DNA of 64,000 nt from Thiomicrorhabdus immobilis (GCF_021654855.1 NZ_AP024202.1:1178001-1242000), one strand, 5' to 3'; shown: positions 39,759 to 49,119, counted from the first letter of the stretch. The notes: generated by a model not told the origin, from the letters alone. Numbers and translations are program-made.

Positions 39759-42557
39759 ATGAGTTTATATACAGAATACATGGATGAAATCGAGACTCGT
39801 AAGAAAGAGCTTGGATTGCACCCAAAACCGATTGATAGTGCTGAATTGTTGTCTGAGATTATTGCCCAAATCAAAGAGTCTGGAAATAAGTATCGCGAAG
39901 ACTCTTTAAAGTTCTTTATTTACAATACACTGCCAGGTACAACACCTGCAGCGGGCGTTAAGGCGCAATTTTTAAAAGAGATTATTTTAGGTGAAGCGGT
40001 TGTAGAAGAAATTACGCCAACCTTCGCTTTTGAATTGTTGTCACACATGAAGGGTGGTCCTTCTATAGAAGTGCTATTGGATTTGGCTCTGTCTGATAAT
40101 GAAGAGGTTGCCAACCCTGCCGCAGAGGTTTTGAAAACGCAAGTGTTTCTTTATGAAGCTGATACGGAACGTCTTGAAACCGCCTATAAATCGGGTAATC
40201 AAATCGCTAAAGATATTCTTGAAAGTTACGCTCGAGCAGACTTCTTTACCAAACTTCCAGAGTTGGATGAAGAGATTAAGGTGGTAACTTATGTTGCCGC
40301 AGAAGGGGATATCTCTACCGATTTACTTTCTCCAGGTAACCAAGCGCACTCTCGCTCAGACCGTGAACTGCACGGCCAGTGTATGATTAGCCCTGAAGCT
40401 CAGGTTAACATCAAAGAATTACAAAAAGACAACCCTGATGCCAAAGTCATGTTGATTGCTGAAAAAGGCACCATGGGTGTTGGGTCTTCACGTATGTCAG
40501 GTGTGAACAACGTGGCACTTTGGACCGGTGAGCCAATCAGTCCTTACGTACCTTTTGTTAACAAAGCGCCAATTGTTGCGGGAACAAACGGTATCTCGCC
40601 TATCTTTTTAACTACGGTTGATGTAACAGGTGGTATTGGAATCGACCTGCAAAACTGGGTTAAAAAGCTAGATGCCAATGGTAAGCCAGTCGTAGATGAT
40701 AATGGTGATGTTGTTCTAGAACAGGCTTATTCAGTTGATACCGGAACGGTTCTGACAATCAACACTAAAAAGAAAAAACTATATAACGGTGATAAAGAAC
40801 TGGCTGATATCTCTGCCTCATTTACGCCTCAAAAAGTTGAATTCATGCGTGCAGGTGGTTCTTACGCGGTTGTATTTGGTAAAAAATTGCAGACTTTTGC
40901 GGCGGAAACACTTGGTGTAGAAACTCCACTGGTATTTGCACCGGCCAAGGAAATTTCGCATCCTGGTCAGGGGTTGACGGCGGTTGAAAAAATATTTAAT
41001 AAAAATGCGGTTGGCGTCAAATCTAAAACACCATTGCATGCTGGATCTGATGTTCGTGTAAAAGTGAACATAGTGGGTTCTCAGGACACAACTGGGTTGA
41101 TGACCGCTCAAGAGCTTGAAGCGATGGCCGCGACTGTGATTTCTCCAACAGTGGACGGTGCTTACCAGTCAGGTTGTCATACTGCGTCTGTTTGGGATTC
41201 AAAAGCCCAGGCTAATATCCCTAAGCTGATGAGTTTTATGCATAAGTTCGGCATGATTACCGCTCGTGACCCTAAAAACGTTTACCACCCTATGACTGAT
41301 GTTATTCATAAGGTGTTGAATGATATTACCGTTGATGAGTGGGCGATTATTATTGGTGGTGACTCACATACACGTATGTCAAAAGGGGTGGCATTTGGAG
41401 CTGACTCTGGAACTGTTGCTTTAGCACTAGCGACGGGTGAGGCAACAATGCCGATTCCTGATTCGGTAAAAGTGACCTTTAAAGGTCATATGAAAAGCCA
41501 CATGGACTTCCGTGATGTGGTACATGCCACGCAAGCTCAAATGTTAAAAGAGTTTGGCGAAAACGTCTTCCAGGGACGCATCATTGAAGTGCATATCGGA
41601 ACTCTGTTGGCAGATCAGGCTTTCACCTTTACCGACTGGACAGCGGAAATGAAGGCGAAGGCGTCAATCAATATTTCTGAAGACAAAACTTTGATTGAGT
41701 CATTGGAGATTGCGAAGCACCGAATTCAAATCATGATTGATAAGGGTATGGATAATGACATCCATATGCTTCAAGGTTTGATTGAAAGAGCGGATAAGCG
41801 CATTGCGGAGATTAAATCAGGAGAGAAACCTGCTTTAAGACCTGATGATAACGCTAAATACTATGCTGAAGTGGTTGTCGACTTAGATCAAATTGATGAG
41901 CCAATGATTGCCGATCCGGATGTGAATAACCCTGATGTTTCAAAACGTTACACGCATGACTCTATCAGAGGTCTTTCTTCTTATGGTGGAACCAAGACGG
42001 TAGACCTTGGTTTTGTTGGATCTTGTATGGTTCACAAGGGTGACATGCAGATCATTGCGCAGATGCTTAGAAACCTTGAAGCGAAGAATGGTTCTGTTGA
42101 ATTTAAGGCTCCGCTAGTCATTGCGCCGCCAACGTATAACATTGTTGATGAACTGAAAGCCGAAGGCGATTGGGAAATACTTCAAAAATATGCTGGTTTT
42201 GAGTTCGATGACAATGCACCTAAAAATGAGGCTCGTACCAAGTACGAAAACATCATGTATCTTGAGCGCCCGGGTTGTAACCTTTGTATGGGGAACCAGG
42301 AAAAAGCAGAAAAAGGTGACACGGTATTAGCGACTTCGACACGTCTGTTCCAAGGTCGTGTGGTAGAGGATTCGGCAGAGAAGAAAGGGGAGTCGTTATT
42401 GGCTTCAACCCCTGTTGTTGTGCTTTCCACTATTCTTGGTCGCATACCTACTTTGGAGGAATACAAAGAAGCCGTTAGTGGTATTCACTTAACCGACTTT
42501 GCTCCTCCAGCTAAGGAACTAAGCTCAGAACCTGCTACAATCAAGTTCAATATATAA
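39759..42557 (+). CDS. acnB: Aconitate hydratase B / 2-methylisocitrate dehydratase
   Basis: AcnB interconverts citrate and isocitrate with a [4Fe-4S] cluster. Cluster cysteines are visible in GSCMVHKGDM and in RPGCNLCMGNQ; SDRELHGQCMI and IIIGGDSHTRMSKGVAFG are other signatures. At 932 residues it is clearly longer than E. coli AcnB (865). From memory, its N-terminus (IETRKKELGLHPKPIDSAELL) and the NTKKKKLYNGDKEL insertion resemble the longer AcnB type of Bacteroidetes. AAGGAA precedes the ATG. A terminator follows. Confidence 0.95.
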   Translation: MSLYTEYMDEIETRKKELGLHPKPIDSAELLSEIIAQIKESGNKYREDSLKFFIYNTLPGTTPAAGVKAQFLKEIILGEAVVEEITPTFAFELLSHMKGGPSIEVLLDLALSDNEEVANPAAEVLKTQVFLYEADTERLETAYKSGNQIAKDILESYARADFFTKLPELDEEIKVVTYVAAEGDISTDLLSPGNQAHSRSDRELHGQCMISPEAQVNIKELQKDNPDAKVMLIAEKGTMGVGSSRMSGVNNVALWTGEPISPYVPFVNKAPIVAGTNGISPIFLTTVDVTGGIGIDLQNWVKKLDANGKPVVDDNGDVVLEQAYSVDTGTVLTINTKKKKLYNGDKELADISASFTPQKVEFMRAGGSYAVVFGKKLQTFAAETLGVETPLVFAPAKEISHPGQGLTAVEKIFNKNAVGVKSKTPLHAGSDVRVKVNIVGSQDTTGLMTAQELEAMAATVISPTVDGAYQSGCHTASVWDSKAQANIPKLMSFMHKFGMITARDPKNVYHPMTDVIHKVLNDITVDEWAIIIGGDSHTRMSKGVAFGADSGTVALALATGEATMPIPDSVKVTFKGHMKSHMDFRDVVHATQAQMLKEFGENVFQGRIIEVHIGTLLADQAFTFTDWTAEMKAKASINISEDKTLIESLEIAKHRIQIMIDKGMDNDIHMLQGLIERADKRIAEIKSGEKPALRPDDNAKYYAEVVVDLDQIDEPMIADPDVNNPDVSKRYTHDSIRGLSSYGGTKTVDLGFVGSCMVHKGDMQIIAQMLRNLEAKNGSVEFKAPLVIAPPTYNIVDELKAEGDWEILQKYAGFEFDDNAPKNEARTKYENIMYLERPGCNLCMGNQEKAEKGDTVLATSTRLFQGRVVEDSAEKKGESLLASTPVVVLSTILGRIPTLEEYKEAVSGIHLTDFAPPAKELSSEPATIKFNI

Positions 42558-42591
42558 ATTAGCCGAAGTCTTTATCGGACACTGCAGCAGA

Positions 42592-42640
42592 AAAGCCTAA
42601 ATAACCTATATTCAACTTTATGGGTTATTTTGGCTTTTTT
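42592..42640 (+). terminator. Rho-independent terminator after acnB
   Basis: AAAGCCTAAATAACC pairs with GGTTATTTTGGCTTT (one mismatch), followed by a T-run. Confidence 0.88.
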
Positions 42641-42997
42641 ATTGCGGTTCGCTTTTTTGTATCAGACTTTGGGGTTTCGGAAACATAATTCGGTTTCAAG
42701 TTACCTCTTAGCAGTTAAGCCAATAAAAACCGACTATGATTTAATTCAAAGTCGGTTTTTTTATGTCTGGAATAAAGTGCCAGCGGGTAAAAATCCTAGC
42801 GGATCTTGTCTCAAACAGCCATGGCAACAAGTATCTGTTGTTTTCTAAGTGTGTATGTGAAGTTTTATAAAGGGACTTATCAATATTATTTTGGTCAATT
42901 AACAGATGTTAAATGCTGAAAAATTTATAATAGCTAGCGAAAAAAGGTTGTGTACTCATAATTGTGTATTGAAGAGATTGAAAATTTAGGGAATAAA
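42641..42997. other. Intergenic region acnB/lipoprotein gene
   Basis: No convincing gene is seen. A second strong terminator hairpin (42726-42765) lies 85 bp after the acnB terminator. It would be redundant for acnB and may instead end a short transcript from within this region. The 72-codon frame spanning it is low-complexity and unlike a real protein. Confidence 0.5.
42726..42765 (+). terminator. Second terminator in the acnB downstream region
   Basis: AAAACCGACT (42726-42735) pairs with AGTCGGTTTT (42750-42759), continuing into a seven-base T-run, with a 14-nt loop. Confidence 0.8.
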
Positions 42998-44992
42998 ATG
43001 CGTTTAACAAGGTTTGTTACAGTATCAATTATTGGATTGTCTTTAATGGGGTGCGCCTCGACCTCAGATAATGGAAGCTCGTCAAGTTCACGTAAATTGA
43101 ATCAAGCGGATATTGATTTGATTGTCGAAAGAGCAAAAGCTGAAGAACGTGCACGTATTAATCGAGAATTAATGTATCAAGCGAAACAAAAAAGAGTGTT
43201 TGATGATATTTTGGCCAGACAATATACCCAAACAACCTTGGCGGACAAATCTAAAAAAACCAACGTTTCTCAACCCATTCAGGCGCTAGATCATCAAAAA
43301 CAGATTAAAAAAATCATTCCAGAAAATAGACAGCCTGTTTTATATAAAAAACTTAATGGCGTTGAATATTTCCGTTGTGCGGCCAATTCCTTAACACCGG
43401 TTACAACCGAAAAAGGGCTGGTAACTTACTCTACAGATAAGCTAGAGCTAAGTGCCACTCTTTGTAAATCCAGTCGTGATAAGTCGACAATCCTTAAATT
43501 GCAGAATAGCTTGTATAAGCTCGGTTATTTGAAATCCGACACTCTGACTAAAGATCAGCTGATTGATGGCATTTGGGGAGAAACCACCTTAGTGGCGGTA
43601 AAAGAATATCAACAAGACAAAGGCCTGTTGTTAGGGCAGTTGACCATTGAAACTTTAGAGCATATCGGGGTGTTTGATGTACAAACCGCACCGCTTGATA
43701 TGTTGGGTGTGAATGAGATTCAATTGGTTAAAGTGGCTACAGAAGAAAAAGCCGAGCCTAAATCAGAAACTACAGCCGAAACCGCTGCGATTAATCAGGT
43801 CGGAATGGCTGAAACCACGGATGAGCTGCCGAAGGTAGAGGGTTCAGAGGAAAAACCCGGCCAAAGTGAGGTTCAAAAACCTGCGGTGATTGCCGTTCAC
43901 GATCAAGTTGAACCAGTAGAACAGCTGGCTAGCGCTGCTGACACTCATGGTTCAGCTATCATCAGTGCACCTGAAGTGGCTAAACAAGCCGTTGTGATTG
44001 AAAAAATCATACCTACTTCACGTAAGCTGGTGCTTTATAAAGAATTGGAAGGGGTGCGTTATTTCCGTTGTGCAGCCAACGCCTTGACACCAAATGAGAT
44101 AAAACCGGGTGTATGGACTTATGAAAAAACCAAAACCGAATTGAGCGCGACCCTGTGTAAGATGAGCCGTGATGTTGCAACGATGACGGCCTTGCAGTAT
44201 GAGTTATATAGCAAAGGTTATCTGAAGTCGGATACCTTAACTCAGGACCAATTAATTGATGGTGTTTGGGGTGAGTCTACTTTGATGGCACTTAAAGAAT
44301 ATCAACAACAGAACGGTCTGCTTTTCGGTCAGTTGACGATTGAATCGCTTGAACATCTTGGCGTGTTTTCGGCTGACCCGATGCGAATCAAGCCAGCCAA
44401 TAGCGTGGTAGTGCATTCTCAGACAGCAAGTGAAACAGCAACACCGGTTGATAAAGACATTTTGCCATTAGCACAAAGCGGACATAAGGTCGCCGAGAAG
44501 ATGGTTGAGAAGATGGATGTGCATCAAACCGCTGGCGAAACCATGCCTGTCGTAGATAACGGTGATATCGCTAAGACGATTAAGCTGGTGAGAGTCCCTG
44601 GCGACACTTTTAAGGTGACGGATGCGGTCGACACCGCCAAGTATCTTGTTTATGGCACGGTTGATGGTAACAAGGTATGGCGTTGTCGTGCACGTTCAGA
44701 AGTGCCACAGACATCGGAAAATGGTGAGAATGTATATAACGGTGTCATGGAGTTCCGTGCCACCTTATGCAAGGTGAGCCGGAGTGCTGAAATTATTAAA
44801 GCGTTGCAGTTGGCTTTAAAAGAGAAAGGGTATCTGAAACCGAGTCCTCCTTTGGATTTGGTTGTGGTTGACGGAGTCTGGGGAATCAATACCTTGGATG
44901 CGGTTAAGGCCTATCAGAAAGCGAATGGTTTAGCTTACGGACAGTTAACCCTGGAAGTCTTTGAACATTTAGGTGTTTTTGAGAAAGAGTAA
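42998..44992 (+). CDS. Lipoprotein with three peptidoglycan-binding-like repeats
   Basis: A 664-residue envelope protein. The start is ATG 42998 (TAGGGA upstream); a lipoprotein signal ends in the lipobox LMGC with Cys19. Three repeats of about 115 residues follow, at about 114-227, 343-458 and 546-662, separated by Glu/Ala/Thr/Val-rich linkers. Each repeat begins with a VEYFRCAAN-like strand, carries a second conserved Cys in ATLCK(M/S/V)SR, then a PG_binding_1-like part (LQ...GYL...DGVWG..T..AVK.YQ...GL..GQLT.E..EHLGVF). The Cys pair probably forms a disulfide within each unit. It is likely anchored in the outer membrane and bound to the cell wall; no catalytic domain is present. Confidence 0.85.
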   Translation: MRLTRFVTVSIIGLSLMGCASTSDNGSSSSSRKLNQADIDLIVERAKAEERARINRELMYQAKQKRVFDDILARQYTQTTLADKSKKTNVSQPIQALDHQKQIKKIIPENRQPVLYKKLNGVEYFRCAANSLTPVTTEKGLVTYSTDKLELSATLCKSSRDKSTILKLQNSLYKLGYLKSDTLTKDQLIDGIWGETTLVAVKEYQQDKGLLLGQLTIETLEHIGVFDVQTAPLDMLGVNEIQLVKVATEEKAEPKSETTAETAAINQVGMAETTDELPKVEGSEEKPGQSEVQKPAVIAVHDQVEPVEQLASAADTHGSAIISAPEVAKQAVVIEKIIPTSRKLVLYKELEGVRYFRCAANALTPNEIKPGVWTYEKTKTELSATLCKMSRDVATMTALQYELYSKGYLKSDTLTQDQLIDGVWGESTLMALKEYQQQNGLLFGQLTIESLEHLGVFSADPMRIKPANSVVVHSQTASETATPVDKDILPLAQSGHKVAEKMVEKMDVHQTAGETMPVVDNGDIAKTIKLVRVPGDTFKVTDAVDTAKYLVYGTVDGNKVWRCRARSEVPQTSENGENVYNGVMEFRATLCKVSRSAEIIKALQLALKEKGYLKPSPPLDLVVVDGVWGINTLDAVKAYQKANGLAYGQLTLEVFEHLGVFEKE

Positions 44993-45035
44993 ACACAACG
45001 AATTAGTATCCGTTTATAGCGGGGATTTGATTGGA

Positions 45036-45066
45036 AAACAGCCCGCAAATGCGGGCTGTTTGATTT
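45036..45066. terminator. Bidirectional terminator, lipoprotein gene / sppA
   Basis: A perfect 11-bp stem, AAACAGCCCGC / GCGGGCTGTTT with AAAT loop, lies between convergent genes. Confidence 0.93.
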
Positions 45067-45086
45067 TGTGGTTTTGTCTGCTATTA

Positions 45087-45110
45087 AAAGCTACCAGGCC
45101 TGGTAGCTTT
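45087..45110. repeat. Iterated palindrome, extended 24-bp intergenic copy
   Basis: The core ACCAGGCCTGGT (45093-45104) is extended to a perfect 24-bp palindrome with half-site AAAGCTACCAGG. It lies between the convergent lipoprotein and sppA genes, beyond their terminator, and could itself form a hairpin. Confidence 0.92.
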
Positions 45111-45136
45111 GATGGTCAATGCTTGGAGCTTAGAGC

Positions 45137-46090
45137 TTAATGCATGGTTGATAGGAACATAGAAAGCTTGCTAGCGGTTTGTGTGCCGATATCCCCCATC
45201 AGTTCTTCAATTACCGATTTTTTACCTTCATAAAAACGGATGTTTTCATTACCGATGACATCCCTGGCGACATGGCCCAGGTCACCTAAACCATCGATCA
45301 ATCCGTTTTCGGTCGCTTCGTCACCCAGCCAAACTAGGCCGGTATAGGTGTCAGGTGTTTCTTTGATTCTGTCACCACGACCATCACGCACCGCATTGAT
45401 AAACTGTTGGTGGGTACGCTCTAAAACGTGTTCCTGGAAGAATTTACGTCCTGCCTCATCTTTTTCGCTAAATGGATCGATAAAGGTCTTGTGTTCACCA
45501 GCATGCATTGAGCGGTTTTCAACCCCAAGTTTTTCCATCAGGCTGGTTACACCAAAGGTATCCATTCTTACACCAATAGAACCCACCATTGAACCTTCAT
45601 TGGCATAAATTTTATCTGCTGCCACGGCAATGTAATAGCAGCCAGAAGCACATAAATCTTCGACGACCACATAAGCCGGTTTATGGTATTTGGTTTTTAA
45701 ACGTTCAATTTCATCATTGATCAATGCTGATTGAACTGGGCTGCCTCCAGGTGAGTTGGCCAAGATAACGACGGCTTCACTTGCTTTGTTTTTGAATGCC
45801 TCTTGGAGTAATGGCTTAATTGCTTCAGCACTGGTTTTTGTACCTGGCATGATAGGACCATCCAATTTCACCACCGCTACATGGGGTTTACTGTTATTCA
45901 GCGAATCAAACTCATCACCAGAAGAGATGTTTTGGCTCGCGATATAGACAAAAAATATGATGTAACCGGCAACCGCTAACTTAAGTAAATTGGCAAAACG
46001 ACGACTCCAACGTTCTTGTTTTACTAAAGATTCAACGGCAATCGCCAAACGATTAAATCCTTGTTGTGAGTTTTGAGGCTCTTGATCCAT
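45137..46090 (-). CDS. sppA: S49 family signal peptide peptidase (SppA)
   Basis: SppA digests cleaved signal peptides in the membrane. The 317-residue single-core protein (half-length 36K type) has one membrane helix near 40-58 (LLKLAVAGYIIFFVYIA), VAVVKLDGPI, NSPGGSPVQSALI, and the catalytic serine region DLCASGCYYIAVAADKI with GSMVGSIGV after it. It diverges from uvrC with a 56-bp gap that must hold both promoters. Confidence 0.93.
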   Translation of the reverse strand: MDQEPQNSQQGFNRLAIAVESLVKQERWSRRFANLLKLAVAGYIIFFVYIASQNISSGDEFDSLNNSKPHVAVVKLDGPIMPGTKTSAEAIKPLLQEAFKNKASEAVVILANSPGGSPVQSALINDEIERLKTKYHKPAYVVVEDLCASGCYYIAVAADKIYANEGSMVGSIGVRMDTFGVTSLMEKLGVENRSMHAGEHKTFIDPFSEKDEAGRKFFQEHVLERTHQQFINAVRDGRGDRIKETPDTYTGLVWLGDEATENGLIDGLGDLGHVARDVIGNENIRFYEGKKSVIEELMGDIGTQTASKLSMFLSTMH

Positions 46091-46146
46091 TTTTTATCCT
46101 TTATAATGTGTGCATATAAGCAATCAATTCTAACCGTTTCTAGTTT

Positions 46147-48036
46147 ATGACCCAAGATAATATCCAAACAAACAATGAAAATAATCAAACATCTGTCAGT
46201 GTCGACACTCCAGTCGACGAATTTGATATTGAGGCTTTTTTAAAGCAATTGACAGAAAGACCTGGGGTCTATCGGATGATAAACGCCAAAGGTACGATTA
46301 TTTATGTGGGTAAAGCTAAGAACTTAAAGCGTCGAGTTTCCAGTTACTTCAAAAAGCGACACGATGAGATTAAAACCGCCAAAATGGTGATGCAAATCGC
46401 ACGTGTGGAAGTTACGGTTACTGATACGGATAGTGAAGCTTTTATATTAGAAAATACATTAATAAAGCGTTATAAGCCTAAGTATAATATACTTTTTAGA
46501 GATGATAAATCCTACCCTTATATTTTTGTTTCCACTTCAAAGACGTTTCCGGCTTTGAGTTATCACCGTGGCGCTAAACGCCGTGTTGGTGAGTATTTCG
46601 GACCTTTTCCCAATGCGTCTGCCGTGCATCAGACATTGCAATCGTTGCAAAAAATCTTTCCGGTAAGACAGTGTGCCGAGAGTGTTTTTAACCATCGTTC
46701 TCGACCTTGTTTGCAATATCAAATCAAACGTTGTTCTGGACCTTGTGTTGAAGGTTTGGTAACCAAAGAACAGTATCAGGAAGATGTTCGTCATACTTTA
46801 GGGTTTCTGCAAGGCAAGAGTTTTGAGGTGATTGAAGAGCTTGGACAAAAAATGGAACAAGCTTCCGCAGAGTTGGAGTTCGAACAAGCGGCACGCTATC
46901 GTGATCAAGTTTCAGCTTTAAGAGCGATACAAAGCCAGCATCTTATCAATCAACCCGGGTCGAAAGATATGGATGTGATTGCGGTAGCAGAGCAAGCCTC
47001 TCAGGTTTGCGTATGCCTGATGATGTATCGGGGAGGTAATCTATGGGGCAGTGAGCACTATTATCCAAAACTTTCAGATGTGTATGAAAAACAGGAAGTG
47101 ATTGCCGCTTTCATCACTCAGCATTACCAGGAACACCCCGTTCCAGCTGAACTGGTTCTAGATTGTGACTTGGAAGATAAAGCCGTTATCCAGGCCTGGT
47201 TAAAAGAACAAAGACAAAAAGCGGTGCTGATAAAAGGTGCCCATAACCAGGTTAATAAAGGTTTGGTGCAACTAGCCACCACTAATGCTTTGTCGGGGCT
47301 AAAACAACATATGACGCAACGCGCAACGCAAATCCAAAGGGTGCAAGCTTTGCAAGAAGTGTTAGCGTTGGTCAATCCGCCCAATTACATGGAATGTTTT
47401 GATATTAGCCATACACAAGGTCAAATGACAATTGCCAGTTGTGTGGTGTTCAATGATGGAATTCCGAATACCCAGGCCTATCGAAAATTCAATATAGAAG
47501 GTATTCAGCCAGGAGATGACTATGCCGCCATGCATCAAGCCATGCAACGTCGCTATGCACGCTTAAAGAAAGAGGAGGATGCGTTACCGGACTTAATTGT
47601 GGTTGACGGGGGTAAAGGACAGCTCTCTCAAGCGATTGATGTTTTAAAGTCATTGGAACTTGAGCACGTGCCATTGGTCTCTGTGGCCAAAGGGGAAGGG
47701 CGCAAGGCTGGATTGGAAATCCTCTATACACCGTACAATCTAGAGGGGATTGATTTGGAGTCAGATGATATCGCATTACATCTAATCAACCATATTCGAG
47801 ATGAGGCTCACCGTTTTGCCATTACCTCACATAGGGCGAAAAGAACCAAGGCACAAACGCAATCCAGCCTAGAAGCAATCGAAGGAATTGGTCCTAAAAC
47901 ACGTAAGCAACTATTGGTGCATTTTGGCGGCTTAACCGAGGTAAAAGAGGCCTCGGTTTCAGAACTCCAAAAAGTGAAGGGTATAAGTTTAGAAAAAGCC
48001 CAAAAAATCTATGATTTCTTTCATGGCGGTTTTTAA
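46147..48036 (+). CDS. uvrC: Excinuclease ABC subunit C
   Basis: UvrC makes both incisions in nucleotide excision repair. The 629-residue protein has the GIY-YIG domain (RPGVYRMINAKGTIIYVGKAKNLKRRV, about 38-64), the UVR motif for UvrB contact (ELEFEQAARYRDQVSAL, near 240), the RNase H-like nuclease with ECFDISHTQG and VVDGGKGQ, and C-terminal helix-hairpin-helix repeats (EAIEGIGPKTRKQLL). About 30 Asn/Gln/Thr-rich residues precede the first domain, and a later start is possible. pgsA follows, the conserved uvrC-pgsA order. Confidence 0.97.
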   Translation: MTQDNIQTNNENNQTSVSVDTPVDEFDIEAFLKQLTERPGVYRMINAKGTIIYVGKAKNLKRRVSSYFKKRHDEIKTAKMVMQIARVEVTVTDTDSEAFILENTLIKRYKPKYNILFRDDKSYPYIFVSTSKTFPALSYHRGAKRRVGEYFGPFPNASAVHQTLQSLQKIFPVRQCAESVFNHRSRPCLQYQIKRCSGPCVEGLVTKEQYQEDVRHTLGFLQGKSFEVIEELGQKMEQASAELEFEQAARYRDQVSALRAIQSQHLINQPGSKDMDVIAVAEQASQVCVCLMMYRGGNLWGSEHYYPKLSDVYEKQEVIAAFITQHYQEHPVPAELVLDCDLEDKAVIQAWLKEQRQKAVLIKGAHNQVNKGLVQLATTNALSGLKQHMTQRATQIQRVQALQEVLALVNPPNYMECFDISHTQGQMTIASCVVFNDGIPNTQAYRKFNIEGIQPGDDYAAMHQAMQRRYARLKKEEDALPDLIVVDGGKGQLSQAIDVLKSLELEHVPLVSVAKGEGRKAGLEILYTPYNLEGIDLESDDIALHLINHIRDEAHRFAITSHRAKRTKAQTQSSLEAIEGIGPKTRKQLLVHFGGLTEVKEASVSELQKVKGISLEKAQKIYDFFHGGF

Positions 48037-48125
48037 AGTCTTCAAATTTAATTTCAATCAACAAGATTTTTGTCAGGTGTGGTAGTATTCATGCCATTAT
48101 TTTATTTGCAGTTAAAAGAGTAATT

Positions 48126-48698
48126 ATGTCAATTAAATCCTTACCGATGATGATGACCTGGAGTCGTGTTGTACTGATTCCAGTCTTTCTGGTTTGTTAT
48201 TACGCTCCTATTGAAGATGCCCGTTTTTGGGCTGGTCTAGCTTTTATGGTTGCGGCCATCACGGATTGGTTTGATGGCTACTTAGCCAGAAAACTAGGTT
48301 CTGATAGCAAGTTAGGCGCTTTTTTAGACCCTGTTGCGGATAAATTGATTGTGGCCGCGGCCTTGATTGTCGTGGCGGCAGAATATCATGACAATATCTA
48401 TGTCATCATTTCAGCCGTATTGATTATGATGCGAGAAATCGGCATCTCCGCTCTACGTGAATGGATGGCCGAGAACAATGCTCGAGAAGTGGTCGCCGTA
48501 TCTAAACTGGGTAAAATCAAAACGGCTTCTCAGTTAGCGGCGTTGACCTGGTTGTTATATGGCGGTACTTTGTGGGGTGTAAATTGGGGAGAACTAGGTT
48601 TCCCAATGCTGTATTTTGCTGCGCTATTGACGGTTATCACCTGGGTGCAATATACCGTAGCCGCTTTACCTGAAATTATTCGTTCAACAGAATCATAG
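48126..48698 (+). CDS. pgsA: CDP-diacylglycerol-glycerol-3-phosphate 3-phosphatidyltransferase
   Basis: PgsA makes phosphatidylglycerol phosphate in the inner membrane. The 190-residue protein contains the full CDP-alcohol phosphatidyltransferase motif DxxDGxxAR...GxxxDxxxD (TDWFDGYLARKLG...LGAFLDPVADK) and about five membrane helices. It lies 89 bp after uvrC and is followed by a tRNA promoter. Confidence 0.95.
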   Translation: MSIKSLPMMMTWSRVVLIPVFLVCYYAPIEDARFWAGLAFMVAAITDWFDGYLARKLGSDSKLGAFLDPVADKLIVAAALIVVAAEYHDNIYVIISAVLIMMREIGISALREWMAENNAREVVAVSKLGKIKTASQLAALTWLLYGGTLWGVNWGELGFPMLYFAALLTVITWVQYTVAALPEIIRSTES

Positions 48699-48767
48699 AC
48701 TTAGCGTGTAAGTGGTTTTTTACCCCAAAAAAATAAAATTCTTTTTAATTTTTTTCATAAAAAGTGC

Positions 48768-48795
48768 TTGACCTTTATGCTTCAGCCCCTATAAT
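48768..48795 (+). promoter_or_regulatory. Sigma70 promoter of the tRNA cluster
   Basis: TTGACC (48768-48773) and TATAAT (48790-48795) are spaced 16 bp. The following GC-rich ACGCCCC discriminator is typical of stable-RNA promoters under stringent control. Confidence 0.9.
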
Positions 48796-48807
48796 ACGCC
48801 CCATCAA

Positions 48808-48882
48808 GCGGGAATAGCTCAGCGGTAGAGCACAACCTTGCCAAGGTTGGGGTCGCGAGTTCGATCCTCGTTTCCCGCTCCA
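48808..48882 (+). tRNA. tRNA-Gly (GCC)
   Basis: The acceptor stem GCGGGAA/TTCCCGC, D-loop AGCGGTAGAGC, and anticodon stem CAACC/GGTTG with loop TTGCCAA (anticodon GCC at 48840-48842) are visible, with the T-loop TTCGATC and an encoded CCA. Confidence 0.97.
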
Positions 48883-48885
48883 AAT

Positions 48886-48959
48886 GGCGGAATGGCAGAG
48901 TGGCTATGCAGCGGATTGCAAATCCGTGGACCTCGGTTCGACTCCGGGTTCCGCCTCCA
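48886..48959 (+). tRNA. tRNA-Cys (GCA)
   Basis: The acceptor stem GGCGGAA/TTCCGCC, anticodon loop TTGCAAA (anticodon GCA), T-loop TTCGACT and an encoded CCA are visible. It follows tRNA-Gly by 3 bp. Confidence 0.97.
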
Positions 48960-49026
48960 ATTTACTTACTTACCAAGTTTGTTGAATTGACAAAAATTTG
49001 AAAAGCATGGCGATGCAAATCACTAT

Positions 49027-49113
49027 GCCCAGGTGGCGAAATTGGTAGACGCAGGGGACTTAAAATCCCCCGGTAGAAATACTGTGCCGGTTCGACTCCG
49101 GCCCTGGGCACCA
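49027..49113 (+). tRNA. tRNA-Leu (TAA)
   Basis: A class II tRNA of 87 nt with acceptor stem GCCCAGG/CCTGGGC, anticodon stem GGGGA/TCCCC and loop CTTAAAA (anticodon TAA), a long variable arm, T-loop TTCGACT and encoded CCA. It is the third gene of a Gly-Cys-Leu cluster. Confidence 0.97.
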
Positions 49114-49119
49114 TATTCT

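Noticed and set aside
42630-42848. 72-codon plus-strand frame after acnB
   Set aside because: It runs through a strong terminator hairpin, has no ribosome site and its sequence is unlike a natural protein.
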